A stretch of 64,000 bases of DNA from positions 62,001 through 126,000 of the forward strand of contig NZ_JAIWIA010000009.1 of assembly GCF_020176695.1 (NCBI RefSeq), in the 5' to 3' direction. The position numbers and the translations under genes were made by a program. Origin of the DNA: Massilia sp. MS-15. GTDB lineage: Bacteria; Pseudomonadota; Gammaproteobacteria; Burkholderiales; Burkholderiaceae_D. This document shows, one piece after another, positions 54,337 through 64,000 of the stretch. The notes beneath the pieces are model-generated. The model saw only the letters and a list, made by a program, of their open reading frames with translations, was not told where the DNA came from and did no database searches. The first letter of the stretch is position 1; each line of letters begins with the position of its first letter.

Positions 54337-55917
54337 TCAAGCGCTCAGGCGCGCAGGCGCGCGGCCCGGAAGCGCCTTGCGCGCCGGCCGCCCGGCCTCG
54401 AGCTTGAACACCGCAACGACCTCGTTCAGCGCCTGCGACTGGTCGTGCAGCTCCTGCGCAGCTGCCGCGGCCTCTTCCACCAGCGCAGCGTTCTGCTGCG
54501 TCACGGTATCCATCTCGCCGACGGCGACATTGACCTGGGCAATGCCGGCACCCTGCTCCGCGCTGGCGGTGCTGATTTCGGCGATGATGTCCATCACGCG
54601 GCGTACGCTGGCGACAACGTCCTCCATGGTGGCGCCGGTCTCGGCCGCAAGCCGGTTGCCGGCATCGACCCGCGCCACCGAATCGTTGATCAACTCCTTG
54701 ATCTCCCTGGCCGCTGTCGCCGAGCGCTGCGCCAGGCTGCGCACCTCGCCCGCGACGACCGCGAAACCGCGGCCCTGCTCGCCGGCACGCGCCGCTTCCA
54801 CCGCCGCATTCAGCGCCAGGATATTGGTCTGGAAGGCGATGCCGTCGATAACGCTGATGATCTCGACGATCCTGCGCGAGGAGTCGCTGATCGAGGCCAT
54901 GGTCCCGACCACCTGCTCCACCATCTGTCCACCCCTGGCCGCGACCTCGCAGGCCGAGATGGCGAGCTGGTTGGCTTGGCGCGCATTGTCGGCGTTCTGC
55001 TGGACGGTCGAAGTGATTTCTTCCATTGACGAAGCGGTTTCCTCGATCGCGCCAGCCTGCTGCTCCGTGCGGCTCGACAGGTCCTGGTTGCCGCGTGCGA
55101 TCTGGTCGGAGGCCACGGCAATCGTCTCGGTGCCGCTGCGCACCTGGGCAACGATGGCCTGCAAGCTGCCGGTCATGTCGTTCAGGGCCTGCAGCAGCTG
55201 GCCGGTTTCGTCGTCGCCGCGCACCTCGATCGTGGTGCGCAGGTCACCCGAGGCGACGCTCTGCGCCACTTCGACGGCTGCTCCAAGCGGACGCGTGATC
55301 GAACGCGAAATGAAGATGCCCGCCACGACGGCGGCGACGGCGCCCAGCAGCATCAGGAAATAGCTGACCAGGGTGGCACGCTTGCCGACCGCATCGGCGT
55401 CGCGGGCGGTGGCGACGGTCTGCTTGCTCATCGCCTGCTGGGCCTTCACCAGGAGCTCGGCAGGCGCCCGGTCCATGCCCTTGACCGCCTGGTCGCCGGC
55501 CGCCGCATCGAAGTCGGCAGCGGTAAAGGCGGCGAAGCCGCGGCGGTAGCCTTCGCCCATCTTCGCATGGGCCTGGCCAAATTGCGCCAGCAGCTCGCGC
55601 ACCTCCCCGGCCGGGATCGCGGCGCCCAGCTCCTGCACTGCCTTGGCAACGTCGGCTTCACTCTTCTGAAAGGCCTTCCAGTACTTGGCGCGCTGCTCCT
55701 GATCCTTGCCGCGCAACAGGGTGTTCTTCCATTCCTGGGTCTGCAGGCGGAAATGCGCGAGCAGACTTTCCACGCCCTCGGCGTGGGTGGACTGGCGCAC
55801 GGCGGCGTTATACATATCCAGCGCATTGTTCATCTGGCTCATGCCGAAGAATCCTGCACAGGCGACGACCAGGGTAACGGCGGCAAAGCCGAGGGGGAGT
55901 TTACGACTGAGTTTCAT
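54337..55917 (-). CDS. Methyl-accepting chemotaxis protein
   Basis: A 526-residue chemoreceptor. Two membrane helices (about 9-25 and 184-204) enclose a helical periplasmic ligand domain of about 155 residues. A HAMP domain (ITRPLGAAVEVAQSVASGDL) and a cytoplasmic signalling domain follow, with the hairpin tip GEQGRGFAVVAGEVRSLAQR. It ends RLSA and lacks the NWETF-type pentapeptide that tethers CheR. The ATG at 55917 gives the usual MKLSRKLPLGFAAV start; a longer form with 11 extra residues is less likely. A -35/-10-like pair (TTGCCT, TAAACT, 17-base spacing) lies upstream near 55966-55995. Confidence 0.94.
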   Translation of the reverse strand: MKLSRKLPLGFAAVTLVVACAGFFGMSQMNNALDMYNAAVRQSTHAEGVESLLAHFRLQTQEWKNTLLRGKDQEQRAKYWKAFQKSEADVAKAVQELGAAIPAGEVRELLAQFGQAHAKMGEGYRRGFAAFTAADFDAAAGDQAVKGMDRAPAELLVKAQQAMSKQTVATARDADAVGKRATLVSYFLMLLGAVAAVVAGIFISRSITRPLGAAVEVAQSVASGDLRTTIEVRGDDETGQLLQALNDMTGSLQAIVAQVRSGTETIAVASDQIARGNQDLSSRTEQQAGAIEETASSMEEITSTVQQNADNARQANQLAISACEVAARGGQMVEQVVGTMASISDSSRRIVEIISVIDGIAFQTNILALNAAVEAARAGEQGRGFAVVAGEVRSLAQRSATAAREIKELINDSVARVDAGNRLAAETGATMEDVVASVRRVMDIIAEISTASAEQGAGIAQVNVAVGEMDTVTQQNAALVEEAAAAAQELHDQSQALNEVVAVFKLEAGRPARKALPGRAPARLSA

Positions 55918-56073
55918 GGACGGCTTTCGAATGGACAGGATGACAAACAATAGCTGCCCGGTAGTTTACGTATTTTGTAACTGCCAGGCAAAACTACGTA
56001 TCACCGTCCTGCGATTGACCCGGATTCCGTGTAGCTCATCAACAACGTGCGCCCCATGGTGGTGCGCACTGCC

Positions 56074-57204
56074 TTATAGAAGCACCAAATTGTCGCGATG
56101 CACCAGTTCGGGTCCCTCGACATACCCCAGGATGCGTTCGATCTCGGCCGACGAATGGCGCATGATGCGCCGCACCTCGCTGCTGGTGTAGTTGGTCAGC
56201 CCGCGCGCCAGCGGCTGGCCCGCTTCGTCGATGCAGGTGATGACCTGTCCGCGTCCGAATTCGCCGCGCACCGCCACCACCCCGATCGGCAGCAGCGACT
56301 TGCCCTCCCGGGTCAGCTTCTGCGCCGCGCCGGCGTCGATCACGACTTCGCCGGTGGTATGCAGGTGGTCGATCATCCACTGCCGGCGCGCGGTCAGGCG
56401 GCCGGTCGGGGCGCTCAGCTGGGTGCCGATGGCTTCGCCGTTGGCCAGGCGCAGCAGCACGTCTTCCTCGCGGCCCCAGGCGATGATGGTATGGGCGCCC
56501 GAGCGCGCCGCGCGCCTGGCGGCCAGCACCTTGGTCAGCATGCCGCCGCGCCCGATGCTTGATCCCGCCCCGCCCGCCATCGCTTCCAGTTGCGGGTCGC
56601 CCGCCTGGGCTTGCGCGACCAGGCGCGCGGACGGATCCTTGCGCGGGTCGCTTGAAAACAGGCCGCGCTGGTCGGTCAGGATCACCAGCGCATCGGCCTC
56701 GATCAGGTTGGCCACCAGCGCGCCCAGGGTGTCGTTGTCGCCGAACTTGATCTCGTCGGTGACCACCGTGTCGTTCTCGTTGATGATCGGGACCACGCCC
56801 AGGCGCAGCAGCGTGGTGAGGGTGGAGCGTGCGTTCAGGTAGCGCTCGCGGTCGGCCAGGTCGGCGTGGGTCAGCAGCACCTGGGCGGTCTTGACGCCGT
56901 GGCCGTGGAAGCTGGTCTCGTAGATCTGCGCCAGGCCCATCTGGCCCACCGCCGCACAGGCCTGCAGTTCATGGATGTCGGTGGGACGCCTGGTAAAGCC
57001 GAGGCGCAGCATGCCTTCGGCGATCGCGCCGGACGAGACCAGCACCACCTCCTTGCGCATGGCGCGCAGCGCGGCGATCTGGGCCGCCCAGCGGGCGATG
57101 GCGGCATGGTCCAGGCCCCTGCCCTCGTCCGTGACGAGGGAGGAACCGACCTTGATGATGATGCGGGAAGCTTGCTGGAGTGCGGCGTGGGGGACTGAGT
57201 TCAT
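56074..57204 (-). CDS. proB: Glutamate 5-kinase
   Basis: A 376-residue enzyme for the first step of proline synthesis, phosphorylating glutamate with ATP. The kinase domain has [35 protein letters not shown] and [20 protein letters not shown]; the C-terminal PUA domain starts near residue 280 ([20 protein letters not shown]) and ends [11 protein letters not shown]. It is the last gene of the rplU-rpmA-obgE-membrane protein-proB series and overlaps the preceding gene by four bases. Confidence 0.96.
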   Translation of the reverse strand: MNSVPHAALQQASRIIIKVGSSLVTDEGRGLDHAAIARWAAQIAALRAMRKEVVLVSSGAIAEGMLRLGFTRRPTDIHELQACAAVGQMGLAQIYETSFHGHGVKTAQVLLTHADLADRERYLNARSTLTTLLRLGVVPIINENDTVVTDEIKFGDNDTLGALVANLIEADALVILTDQRGLFSSDPRKDPSARLVAQAQAGDPQLEAMAGGAGSSIGRGGMLTKVLAARRAARSGAHTIIAWGREEDVLLRLANGEAIGTQLSAPTGRLTARRQWMIDHLHTTGEVVIDAGAAQKLTREGKSLLPIGVVAVRGEFGRGQVITCIDEAGQPLARGLTNYTSSEVRRIMRHSSAEIERILGYVEGPELVHRDNLVLL

Positions 57205-57611
57205 GGCGACAGGAATTTTCCTCGCGGCCGTAAGGCCAGCAGGGAAAGTCCTGCCAACAACTCGACCGCGCAGACTGCTAATAATACCCCCTTTGGCAGC
57301 CCGATCGCGAAAGCGGCGACGAGGCGCCCGGCCGGCTGGGCCAGGAGGAACAATGCGGTGAGGTCGACGAGAAGTGGCTGGTCGCCGCTTCTTGCTGCCA
57401 GCAGCGCCAGCATCGCGGTAGCGAGGCGCATGCCCACGTAGACGGCGTAGAACTGGCTATAGCCATTCACGCCGACGAGAAAGATGCCCATCGCCGACGC
57501 GATGCGGTCGGGATCGAGCATGGCCGCCAGCGCCGCCAGCGAGCTGGCGGTGGCGAGCACTTGCAGCAGCTGGCCGCGCAGCCCGCTGCGACTGACTGAC
57601 AATGCGGCCAA
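57201..57611 (-). CDS. Small membrane protein (DUF4345-like)
   Basis: A protein of up to 136 residues with about four membrane helices ([65 protein letters not shown]). [19 protein letters not shown] resembles the DUF4345 family. The start is uncertain: a TTG at 57611 directly follows the obgE stop, with no ribosome binding site, while the nearest ATG (57519) would remove the first helix. It overlaps proB by four bases, so the two are coupled. Function unknown. Confidence 0.62.
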   Translation of the reverse strand: MAALSVSRSGLRGQLLQVLATASSLAALAAMLDPDRIASAMGIFLVGVNGYSQFYAVYVGMRLATAMLALLAARSGDQPLLVDLTALFLLAQPAGRLVAAFAIGLPKGVLLAVCAVELLAGLSLLALRPRGKFLSP

Positions 57612-57612
57612 C

Positions 57613-58775
<1,163 letters not shown>

Positions 58776-58829
58776 TGGAAGGCTTGCGCCTTGCAAAGAA
58801 GCGCCGCGTCGAGCGGCGCGAGTAGCTAC

Positions 58830-59102
58830 TTAAGCAGCGACTGCTTCGTTGGCAACGACGGTCACGAACTGCTTCGAGCCCACGCCTTGCTTGACGAACT
58901 TGACGGTACCGTCGACCAGCGCGAACAGGGTGTGATCCTTGCCGGTGCCGACGTTGGTGCCAGCGCGCACCGGGGTGCCGCGTTGACGGATGATGATGCC
59001 GCCGGCGTTGATCGCCTGGCCGCCGTAGACTTTCACGCCAAGGCGTTTGCTTTCTGAGTCACGGCCGTTGCGGGTAGTACCGCCACCTTTTTTGTGTGCC
59101 AT
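58830..59102 (-). CDS. rpmA: 50S ribosomal protein L27
   Basis: A 90-residue ribosomal protein with the conserved start [20 protein letters not shown] and the tract [20 protein letters not shown]. It lies near the peptidyl-transferase centre. It begins directly with MAHKKGG, so there is no cleaved N-terminal extension as in Firmicutes. It is the second gene after rplU. Confidence 0.98.
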   Translation of the reverse strand: MAHKKGGGTTRNGRDSESKRLGVKVYGGQAINAGGIIIRQRGTPVRAGTNVGTGKDHTLFALVDGTVKFVKQGVGSKQFVTVVANEAVAA

Positions 59103-59145
59103 TTATTTGCTCCTTGATGAATGAACTTGGTGAATCGAACGGCGA

Positions 59146-59457
59146 TTAGCCGTTGATCGACACCACCTGGATTTCGGTGAAGTTCTGGCGATGGCCCTGA
59201 CGCTTCTGGTAGTGCTTACGACGGCGCATCTTGAAGATGCGGACCTTGTCGTGGCGACCGTGGGAAACAACTTTCACCAGGACCGAGGCACCTTCGACCA
59301 GCGGAGCACCAAACTTGATGCTGTCGCCCGCGCCGAGCGCGAGAACTTGATCGATGGTGAGTTCGGAACCAATGTCAGCAGGTATCTGTTCTACTTTGAG
59401 TTTTTCGCCAGCGACAACTTTGTATTGCTTGCCACCGGTTTTTATGACCGCGTACAT
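59146..59457 (-). CDS. rplU: 50S ribosomal protein L21
   Basis: A 103-residue ribosomal protein: [20 protein letters not shown] at the start and the C-terminal [20 protein letters not shown]. The ATG at 59457 is set by TGAGG eight bases upstream and by family length; the frame stays open further upstream but crosses the promoter. It is the first gene of the rplU-rpmA-obgE cluster. Confidence 0.98.
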   Translation of the reverse strand: MYAVIKTGGKQYKVVAGEKLKVEQIPADIGSELTIDQVLALGAGDSIKFGAPLVEGASVLVKVVSHGRHDKVRIFKMRRRKHYQKRQGHRQNFTEIQVVSING

Positions 59458-59536
59458 GATTGAAACCTCATCAAATGTTAAAAAAATCCCGCCGGCGCCA
59501 GAGACGCTGAGCTGTTCGGATGCCGGGGAACAGGGG

Positions 59537-59565
59537 ATTATACATAAGCCGCTGCAGTGCGTCAA
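59537..59565 (-). promoter_or_regulatory. Sigma-70 promoter of rplU-rpmA
   Basis: On the minus strand TTGACG and a perfect TATAAT are separated by 17 bases. The start point would be near 59530, giving a leader of about 70 bases before rplU. Confidence 0.85.
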
Positions 59566-59737
59566 AAGCGCCCTGCGATTTCTCCGCCCGGTGTTGCATG
59601 CTGCACGCATGGAAAGCGGCACAGGCCATGCGACGCGTCCATTTCCCTGTCTGAAAGTCATCATTGGGGCGCCCTTTCCTTGCATGTCGTATAATCGCCG
59701 CACTTACCAACACCACTGTTTATATTGCAGGTTCGCC

Positions 59738-60724
59738 TTGTCAGCCGCTACCCAACACGCCCAGAACACCATCGCCCAATCGATCGCCACCGACATGGAG
59801 GCCGTGAACACGGTGATCCGGCAGCGACTGCAATCAGAAGTAAGCCTGGTCAACCAGATCGCCGAGTACATCATCAGCGCGGGCGGCAAGCGGATCCGGC
59901 CGGTGCTGGTGCTGCTGCTGGCCAATGCCTATGGCTACAAGGGCACGGCCCACCACGAACTGGCGGCGGTGGTCGAGTTCATCCACACGGCGACCCTGCT
60001 GCACGATGACGTGGTCGACGAATCCTCGATGCGGCGCGGGCGCCAGACGGCCAATGCCCTGTTCGGCAATGCCGCCTCGGTGCTGGTGGGCGACTACCTC
60101 TACTCGCGTTCGTTCGAGATGATGACCAGCCTCGACAACATGCGCGTGATGAGCATCCTGTCGCGCGCCACCACCGTGATCGCCGAAGGCGAGGTGCTGC
60201 AACTGCTGAACATGCACGACCCGGACGTGACCCGCGAGAGCTACCTGAAGGTGATCCGCTCCAAGACCGCCAAGCTGTTCGAGGCCGCTGCCGAGCTGGG
60301 CGCACTGGTGGGCGGCGCCGACGACGCACAGATCGAAGCGGCCGGCGAATACGGCCGCTCGCTGGGCACCGCGTTCCAGCTGATCGACGATGTGCTGGAC
60401 TACGCCGGCGACGCCGCCGAGATCGGCAAGAACCTGGGCGACGACCTGCGCGAAGGCAAGCCCACCCTGCCACTGATCTGGCTGATGGAAAACGGTAGCT
60501 TGGCGCAGCGCCAGCTGGTGCGCAACTGCATCGAACAAGGCGACGGCGAGCAGTTCGAAGCGGTGCTGGCGGCCGTCAGCGCGAGCGGCGCGCTGGCCTA
60601 TACCCGCCAGCAGGCCGAGCAGGCCGCAGCGCGCGCGGCCGAGGCGATTAGCGGATTGCCGGACAGTCCCTACAAGGCGAGCCTGCTGCAGCTCTGCAGT
60701 TTCGCTGTTGACAGGAACCATTGA
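59738..60724 (+). CDS. ispB: Octaprenyl/polyprenyl diphosphate synthase
   Basis: A 328-residue trans-prenyltransferase that makes the isoprenoid chain of ubiquinone. The two aspartate-rich motifs are HTATLLHDDVVDESSMRRGR (DDxxD) and FQLIDDVLDYAGDAAEIGKN, with GGKRIRPVLVLLLANA near the start. The TTG at 59738 follows GCAGG by six bases and gives an N-terminus of normal length (SAATQHAQNTIAQSIATDME); the ATG at about 59795 is a shorter alternative. It is divergent from rplU, a layout common in proteobacteria. The promoter of the next tRNA gene is inside its 3' end. Confidence 0.94.
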   Translation: MSAATQHAQNTIAQSIATDMEAVNTVIRQRLQSEVSLVNQIAEYIISAGGKRIRPVLVLLLANAYGYKGTAHHELAAVVEFIHTATLLHDDVVDESSMRRGRQTANALFGNAASVLVGDYLYSRSFEMMTSLDNMRVMSILSRATTVIAEGEVLQLLNMHDPDVTRESYLKVIRSKTAKLFEAAAELGALVGGADDAQIEAAGEYGRSLGTAFQLIDDVLDYAGDAAEIGKNLGDDLREGKPTLPLIWLMENGSLAQRQLVRNCIEQGDGEQFEAVLAAVSASGALAYTRQQAEQAAARAAEAISGLPDSPYKASLLQLCSFAVDRNH

Positions 60725-60736
60725 GCCAACTATAGT
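60708..60736 (+). promoter_or_regulatory. Sigma-70 promoter of the tRNA-Pro gene
   Basis: A perfect TTGACA and TATAGT separated by 17 bases overlap the end of ispB, about 40 bases before the tRNA. Confidence 0.85.
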
Positions 60737-60775
60737 AATGCCTTCCCGAGATTTCGGAAACGAATCTCAAATAGT

Positions 60776-60852
60776 CGGGGTGTAGCTTAGCCCGGTAGAG
60801 CGCTACGTTCGGGACGTAGAGGCCGGAGGTTCGAATCCTCTCACCCCGACCA
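60776..60852 (+). tRNA. tRNA-Pro (anticodon CGG)
   Basis: A 77-base cloverleaf with acceptor stem CGGGGTG / CACCCCG, anticodon stem CTACG / CGTAG around the loop TTCGGGA (anticodon CGG, reading CCG), a T arm with GGTTCGAATCC, and an encoded ACCA end. It follows ispB and has its own strong promoter and terminator. Confidence 0.97.
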
Positions 60853-60861
60853 CGAATTCAG

Positions 60862-60896
60862 AAGCCAGACCAACCATGTGTTGCTCTGGCTTTTTT
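60862..60896 (+). terminator. Terminator after tRNA-Pro
   Basis: AAGCCAGA / TCTGGCTT with an inner CAAC / GTTG pairing, followed by TTTTTT. Confidence 0.9.
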
Positions 60897-60948
60897 GTTG
60901 CCTGCCCTGGTGTACCCTGCCCTTCTTCACGGCAAGGTCCCTGATCGA

Positions 60949-61317
60949 TCAGGCGACACGGTCGGATTGCGCGGCTGCCTGCACCAGGCAGGTCGACAGC
61001 TTGTCGAAGTGGAGCAGCGCAGCCTGCGTCAGCTCGATCTGCTTGCGGCGCGCGTCTTCAGTATCGGTCAGCATCAGCCAGCCTTTCTCGCGCATCGATT
61101 TCAGGCGCGAATGCACGGTGGCCGGCGCCCCCAGTTCGTGCTTTGCCATCATGTCGCGCACCGACAGGCGTCCCTCTTCCTGGCGCGCGCGCGCGACGAT
61201 GGCCAATATGCGTTCCTCGAGGGGATCGAGTGGCGGCAAGGACGGCAAACCTCTCAAGGCTTCGGCCAACTGCAGGAAACGCAGGTAGATATCGGCAGGT
61301 CGTTTCGGAGTCGTCAT
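60949..61317 (-). CDS. MarR-like winged-helix regulator
   Basis: A 122-residue protein with a winged-helix pattern: PLDPLEERILAIVARARQEE, then LSVRDMMAKHELGAPATVHS and RLKSMREKGWLMLTDTEDAR, where the last two look like the recognition helix and the wing. The shape is MarR-like but short. There is no clear ligand domain. The ATG at 61317 is the first good start. It lies next to tRNA-Pro and convergent with it, and the next gene on this strand encodes a membrane protein. Confidence 0.72.
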   Translation of the reverse strand: MTTPKRPADIYLRFLQLAEALRGLPSLPPLDPLEERILAIVARARQEEGRLSVRDMMAKHELGAPATVHSRLKSMREKGWLMLTDTEDARRKQIELTQAALLHFDKLSTCLVQAAAQSDRVA

Positions 61318-61375
61318 GGGCGGATGCGGATTATCCTGATGTTGCCAGGCCAACTGACAATCACGGTTGTGAATG

Positions 61376-61957
61376 TTAACACACCGTCCGATCCTCTCGC
61401 CGAGACGTGGCCTGCCTGCGCACGAGCGAAAGCAGCCACTTGGCCGTGTACAGGACGATCAGCGCGCCGGCCAGGTCGCCGACGAACATGACAAGGAAAC
61501 CAGGCAAGTGGAGTGCGTCGTCATGGACGAAAAACCAGATGTGATGCAACAGCGGACTGGCAAGCGCGCATCCAAGGGCGCACAGCAACAGCCGGCGGGG
61601 AGTCAGGTTGGTCAAGGAAGCCTGCAAACCATAGCGCTCCCGCGCAATGAGGTAGATCAGGTAGGGACCGATGGCGCCGGCCATGGCGCCGGTCGTGGCG
61701 CGTACCGCATCGCCCGGAAAGTAGTACCAGTAACAGGCGAACCAGCCCACGATCAGCAAACCCAGTGCGCCGGCCCGCCCGAACAGCAGTGTGCACAGCA
61801 ACCTGGTACCGGCAGGAAGATAGATCCAGCCGATACCCTGCACGAATTCCGCCCGCTGGAAAAAGAGCTCGTTGGCCAGCATGACCAGGCCATGCAGGAA
61901 CATCGTGCCCAGCACCATGTAGAGATTCAGTCGGAAAGCGGTGACGGGCTGGTTCAT
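61376..61957 (-). CDS. Six-helix membrane protein, MASE1-like
   Basis: A 193-residue protein with about six membrane helices (LYMVLGTMFLHGLVMLANEL; AGALGLLIVGWFACYWYYF; LCALGCALASPLLHHIWFFV; FLVMFVGDLAGALIVLYTAK). The spacing and the VGDLAGALIVLY motif in the last helix recall the MASE1 sensor module, here without any attached signalling domain. It is divergent from the receiver gene at 62146 and may supply a membrane sensor to that system, but this is only inferred from position. Confidence 0.62.
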   Translation of the reverse strand: MNQPVTAFRLNLYMVLGTMFLHGLVMLANELFFQRAEFVQGIGWIYLPAGTRLLCTLLFGRAGALGLLIVGWFACYWYYFPGDAVRATTGAMAGAIGPYLIYLIARERYGLQASLTNLTPRRLLLCALGCALASPLLHHIWFFVHDDALHLPGFLVMFVGDLAGALIVLYTAKWLLSLVRRQATSRREDRTVC

Positions 61958-62114
61958 CTTGGAAAAACAAAAGCGTCGAAAGGCCGGATGGTAAGTTGCG
62001 AGACAGTAACACATCCTTGTCCGGAGGCTACTGTGCCGATAAAGAATCGGCGGGCATCGTCAATGGCGTCACCTCACGGTCGCGCACGCGCAAAAGCGGC
62101 GCCGTGAACGCTAT

Positions 62115-62131
62115 ACTGTGACTCTCACAGT
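62115..62131. promoter_or_regulatory. Palindrome upstream of the response regulator gene
   Basis: ACTGTGA-CTC-TCACAGT is a perfect inverted repeat ending 14 bases before the ATG at 62146. It could be an operator or a leader hairpin covering the ribosome binding site region; no protein can be assigned. Confidence 0.45.
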
Positions 62132-62145
62132 GTTTCTTGATTTCA

Positions 62146-62538
62146 ATGAATAGCGATAAAGTTTCGGCAAGCGTGCTGGTCGTGGAAGACGACGAGAATA
62201 TTTCCCAGGTACTGAGCTTCATGCTCGAGCGCCAGGGCTACAGTGTGACCCACCTGGCCGATGGCCGCGCCGCCGCCGCCCATATCATCAGCGCCGCCCC
62301 GCCAGGCCTGGTGCTGCTCGACGTGATGCTGCCCTTTGTCGACGGTTTTGAACTGGTGCGCCTCATCCGCGAGCAGGCCGCCTGGTCCGCTGTTCCGGTC
62401 CTGATGCTGACGGCCAAGAATACCGAACGCGACACCGTACGCGCCCTCGATGCCGGCGCCAACGACTACGTCATCAAGCCTTTCCAGCCGAACGAACTGC
62501 TGGCGCGGGTGCGGCGCTGTCTTCCGGTGCCGGCATGA
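62146..62538 (+). CDS. Single-domain response regulator (receiver only)
   Basis: A 130-residue CheY-like receiver with no output domain: acidic pocket E14-D15-D16 in LVVEDDENIS, phospho-acceptor D59 in VLLDVMLPFVDG, T89 in LMLTAKN and K111 in YVIKPF. The ATG at 62146 is chosen; a TTG at 62137 adds three residues. Its stop overlaps the ATG of the next gene (ATGA). It begins an operon with the YaiO-type and HEAT-type genes, so it probably signals to a partner encoded beyond the window edge. Confidence 0.9.
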   Translation: MNSDKVSASVLVVEDDENISQVLSFMLERQGYSVTHLADGRAAAAHIISAAPPGLVLLDVMLPFVDGFELVRLIREQAAWSAVPVLMLTAKNTERDTVRALDAGANDYVIKPFQPNELLARVRRCLPVPA

Positions 62539-63293
62539 GGCGCGTCTCCTGCCTGGCCGCGCCGCTGGCGCTGGCCCTGCTGTCCGCGCTGGCCGCGCCC
62601 GCCTTCGCCACCGACACCCGCCTGCGCCTGTCGGGCGCCACCGAACAGCTCAGCAACGACAGCCCCGACTGGCGCGAAAGCATGGCCGCCCTGCAGCTGC
62701 GTTTCGCGCCGCGCCAGCTGCTCGAGCTGTCGGTGGCCGACGTGCACCGCTTCGGCCTGCATGACAGCCAGGTTGCCGCCAGCCTCACGCTGCCATTGTC
62801 AAGCGCGCTGACCGCCACCTTTGACGCCGGCGCCAGCCCTACCCACCGGGTACTGGCGCGCCGTTTCGCCGGCGCGGCGCTGCAATACGAATTCGCGCCG
62901 CGCTGGCTGGTCCACGGCGGCGCCCGCAGCAGCAGCTACGACAGCGCCACCGTCAACGGCTACCAGTTCGCACTGGAGCACTACATCGACCGCTACAGCG
63001 TCATGCTGGGATGGCGGCCGACGCGCGCCTTCGGGGCCACCGCGCATGGCGTCGAGCTGCGCGCCAACCGCTACTACGGCGAGCGCGACTCGGTGGGCCT
63101 GATCGCCGCCGCCGGCAAGGAAGCGGCCAGCGTGCCGGGCGGCGTGGTGCTCACCGAAGTGCGCTCCCTGGCGGTGCTCGGGCGCCACTGGTTCGATCAG
63201 CGCTGGGCGCTCAGCTGGGGGGCCAGCTACACGCGCCAGGGCAGCCTGTACACGCGCAAGGGCATCAATGCCGGTATCGAATACGCTTTCTGA
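62535..63293 (+). CDS. YaiO-type outer-membrane beta-barrel protein
   Basis: A 252-residue exported protein: signal peptide (about 1-26, LALALLSALAAPAFA) and a barrel of about 225 residues rich in alternating strands, including LRLSGATEQLSNDSPDWRES, then RFAGAALQYEFAPRWLVHGG and ending in Phe (INAGIEYAF). This is the pattern of the YaiO family, known near polysaccharide-related genes. Its start overlaps the receiver gene and its end overlaps the next gene by 26 bases, so the three are tightly coupled. Confidence 0.82.
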   Translation: MRRVSCLAAPLALALLSALAAPAFATDTRLRLSGATEQLSNDSPDWRESMAALQLRFAPRQLLELSVADVHRFGLHDSQVAASLTLPLSSALTATFDAGASPTHRVLARRFAGAALQYEFAPRWLVHGGARSSSYDSATVNGYQFALEHYIDRYSVMLGWRPTRAFGATAHGVELRANRYYGERDSVGLIAAAGKEAASVPGGVVLTEVRSLAVLGRHWFDQRWALSWGASYTRQGSLYTRKGINAGIEYAF

Positions 63294-64000
63294 TCCATTC
63301 ATCGCAACGGCCGTCTGGGCCGGGCTGGGTGCCTTCGGGCTCACTTTGGTGCTGAGCTTGCAGATCGTCCTGATGCGGGTCGGACTGCGGCGCCGCCAGG
63401 CCGCCGAAGCGAAAGCGCTGGCGCGCTGGCGTCCGGTCCTGAATGCCGCCGTCGTCGGCGAACTGCCGGCCGAGGACGGCGCCGGCCTCCCGCCCCTGCC
63501 GCCTGGCGACCGCCAGCCCTTCCTGCGCCTGTGGGTGCACCTGCAGGGCTCGGTGCGCGGCGAGGCCGGCGAGACCCTGAACACGCTGGCGCGGCGCCTG
63601 CGCCTGGACGACGAGGCGCTGGCGATGCTGGCGCGCGGCCCGCGCAGCGCGCGCCTGCTCGGCGCACTCGTGCTGGGCCACCTGCGCGAGCGGCGCGCCT
63701 GGCCCGGGTTGCTGGAGCTCGCCACCGATACCGACAGTACGCTGTCGCTGACCGCGCTGTGGGCGCTGGTGCGGATCGATCCCGAGGCCGCCGCCGGCTA
63801 CCTGACGCCTTTGTTCATCGAACGCGAGGACTGGGCGCTGTCGCACGTGGCCGGCATCCTGCAGCAGGCCAGCGCGCCGGCCGCCGGCGTGCTGGCACGG
63901 CTCCTGCCCACGCTCGACGAAACAAAACTGCCGCGCGCGCTGCGCATCGCCGAAGCCTTGCGCCTCACGCTCCCGCCCGCCGTGCTGGGAGCGGCGCTGG
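63268..64000 (+). CDS. HEAT-repeat-like membrane-anchored protein (partial, runs off the window)
   Basis: The first 244 residues of a longer protein. A membrane helix (about 11-36, FIATAVWAGLGAFGLTLVLS) is followed by an alpha-helical region with repeated LxxLA/ALWALV units (ARLLGALVLGHLRERRAWPG, LSLTALWALVRIDPEAAAGY), as in HEAT repeats. The ATG at 63268 lies inside the end of the YaiO-type gene. In related gene sets such proteins precede a glycosyltransferase, which would be to the right of this window (inference from known arrangements, not seen here). Confidence 0.7.
   Translation, partial: MPVSNTLSDPFIATAVWAGLGAFGLTLVLSLQIVLMRVGLRRRQAAEAKALARWRPVLNAAVVGELPAEDGAGLPPLPPGDRQPFLRLWVHLQGSVRGEAGETLNTLARRLRLDDEALAMLARGPRSARLLGALVLGHLRERRAWPGLLELATDTDSTLSLTALWALVRIDPEAAAGYLTPLFIEREDWALSHVAGILQQASAPAAGVLARLLPTLDETKLPRALRIAEALRLTLPPAVLGAAL

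Noticed and set aside
60776-60852. tRNA-Pro as an integration site for an island
   Set aside because: No integrase and no duplicate of the tRNA 3' end were seen in the following 3 kb.

Overview
This is a GC-rich (roughly two-thirds G+C) chromosomal segment from a betaproteobacterium. Gene content and order fit Oxalobacteraceae, and Massilia-like bacteria in particular: yhdP-nit-tldD, glnE, glnA-DUF4124-ntrB-ntrC, rplU-rpmA-obgE-proB, a PHB depolymerase and a PHA-granule-type protein, and several large TonB-dependent receptors. The genus is inferred from gene content only. I see no rRNA, CRISPR array, intact insertion sequence or prophage. One tRNA gene (Pro, anticodon CGG) is present.

Layout. 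1-6 kb (minus strand): yhdP, a nitrilase-family amidase and the 5' part of tldD. 6-9 kb: glnE, divergent from yhdP. 9-15.4 kb: two tandem paralogous TonB-dependent receptors. 15.4-17.3 kb: map, a short truncated-looking ORF and a two-helix membrane protein. 17.3-27.5 kb: two more receptors flanking gap, tkt and rsmE. 28-31.6 kb: an FAD dehydrogenase, an EamA/RhtA-type exporter and corA. 31.7-36.7 kb: the nitrogen control block ntrC, ntrB, DUF4124 and glnA (all minus). 36.7-46 kb: a rhodanese, a helical-repeat-like protein, a CocE-type hydrolase, an orphan TAXI-type binding protein coupled to a large class A penicillin-binding protein, and an EI24/CysZ-like membrane protein with a short leader ORF. 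46-54.3 kb: FKBP, acyl-CoA-binding protein, PHA-granule-type protein, an M4-like metallopeptidase, 7Fe ferredoxin plus ferredoxin reductase, phaZ, an RcnB-like protein, rsxB-nth and an NTF2-like protein. 54.3-61 kb: a chemoreceptor, the rplU-rpmA-obgE-(membrane protein)-proB cluster, ispB and tRNA-Pro. 61-64 kb: a winged-helix regulator, a MASE1-like membrane protein, and the start of a receiver / YaiO-type barrel / HEAT-type gene set cut by the window edge.

The main theme is nitrogen control. The window encodes the NtrB/NtrC pair, glutamine synthetase and the enzyme that adenylylates it (GlnE). It also holds several NtrC-type boxes (TGCACC-N5-GGTGCA): one or two upstream of glnA with a -24/-12 promoter, one over the presumed start of the DUF4124-ntrBC operon, and a perfect one between glnE and the tandem receptors. 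The last suggests, but does not prove, that outer-membrane uptake of a nitrogen source is tied to this regulon. Other points to check are the TAXI/PBP coupling, the Cys-containing leader ORF before the EI24/CysZ-like gene, and the cytoplasmic M4-like peptidase.
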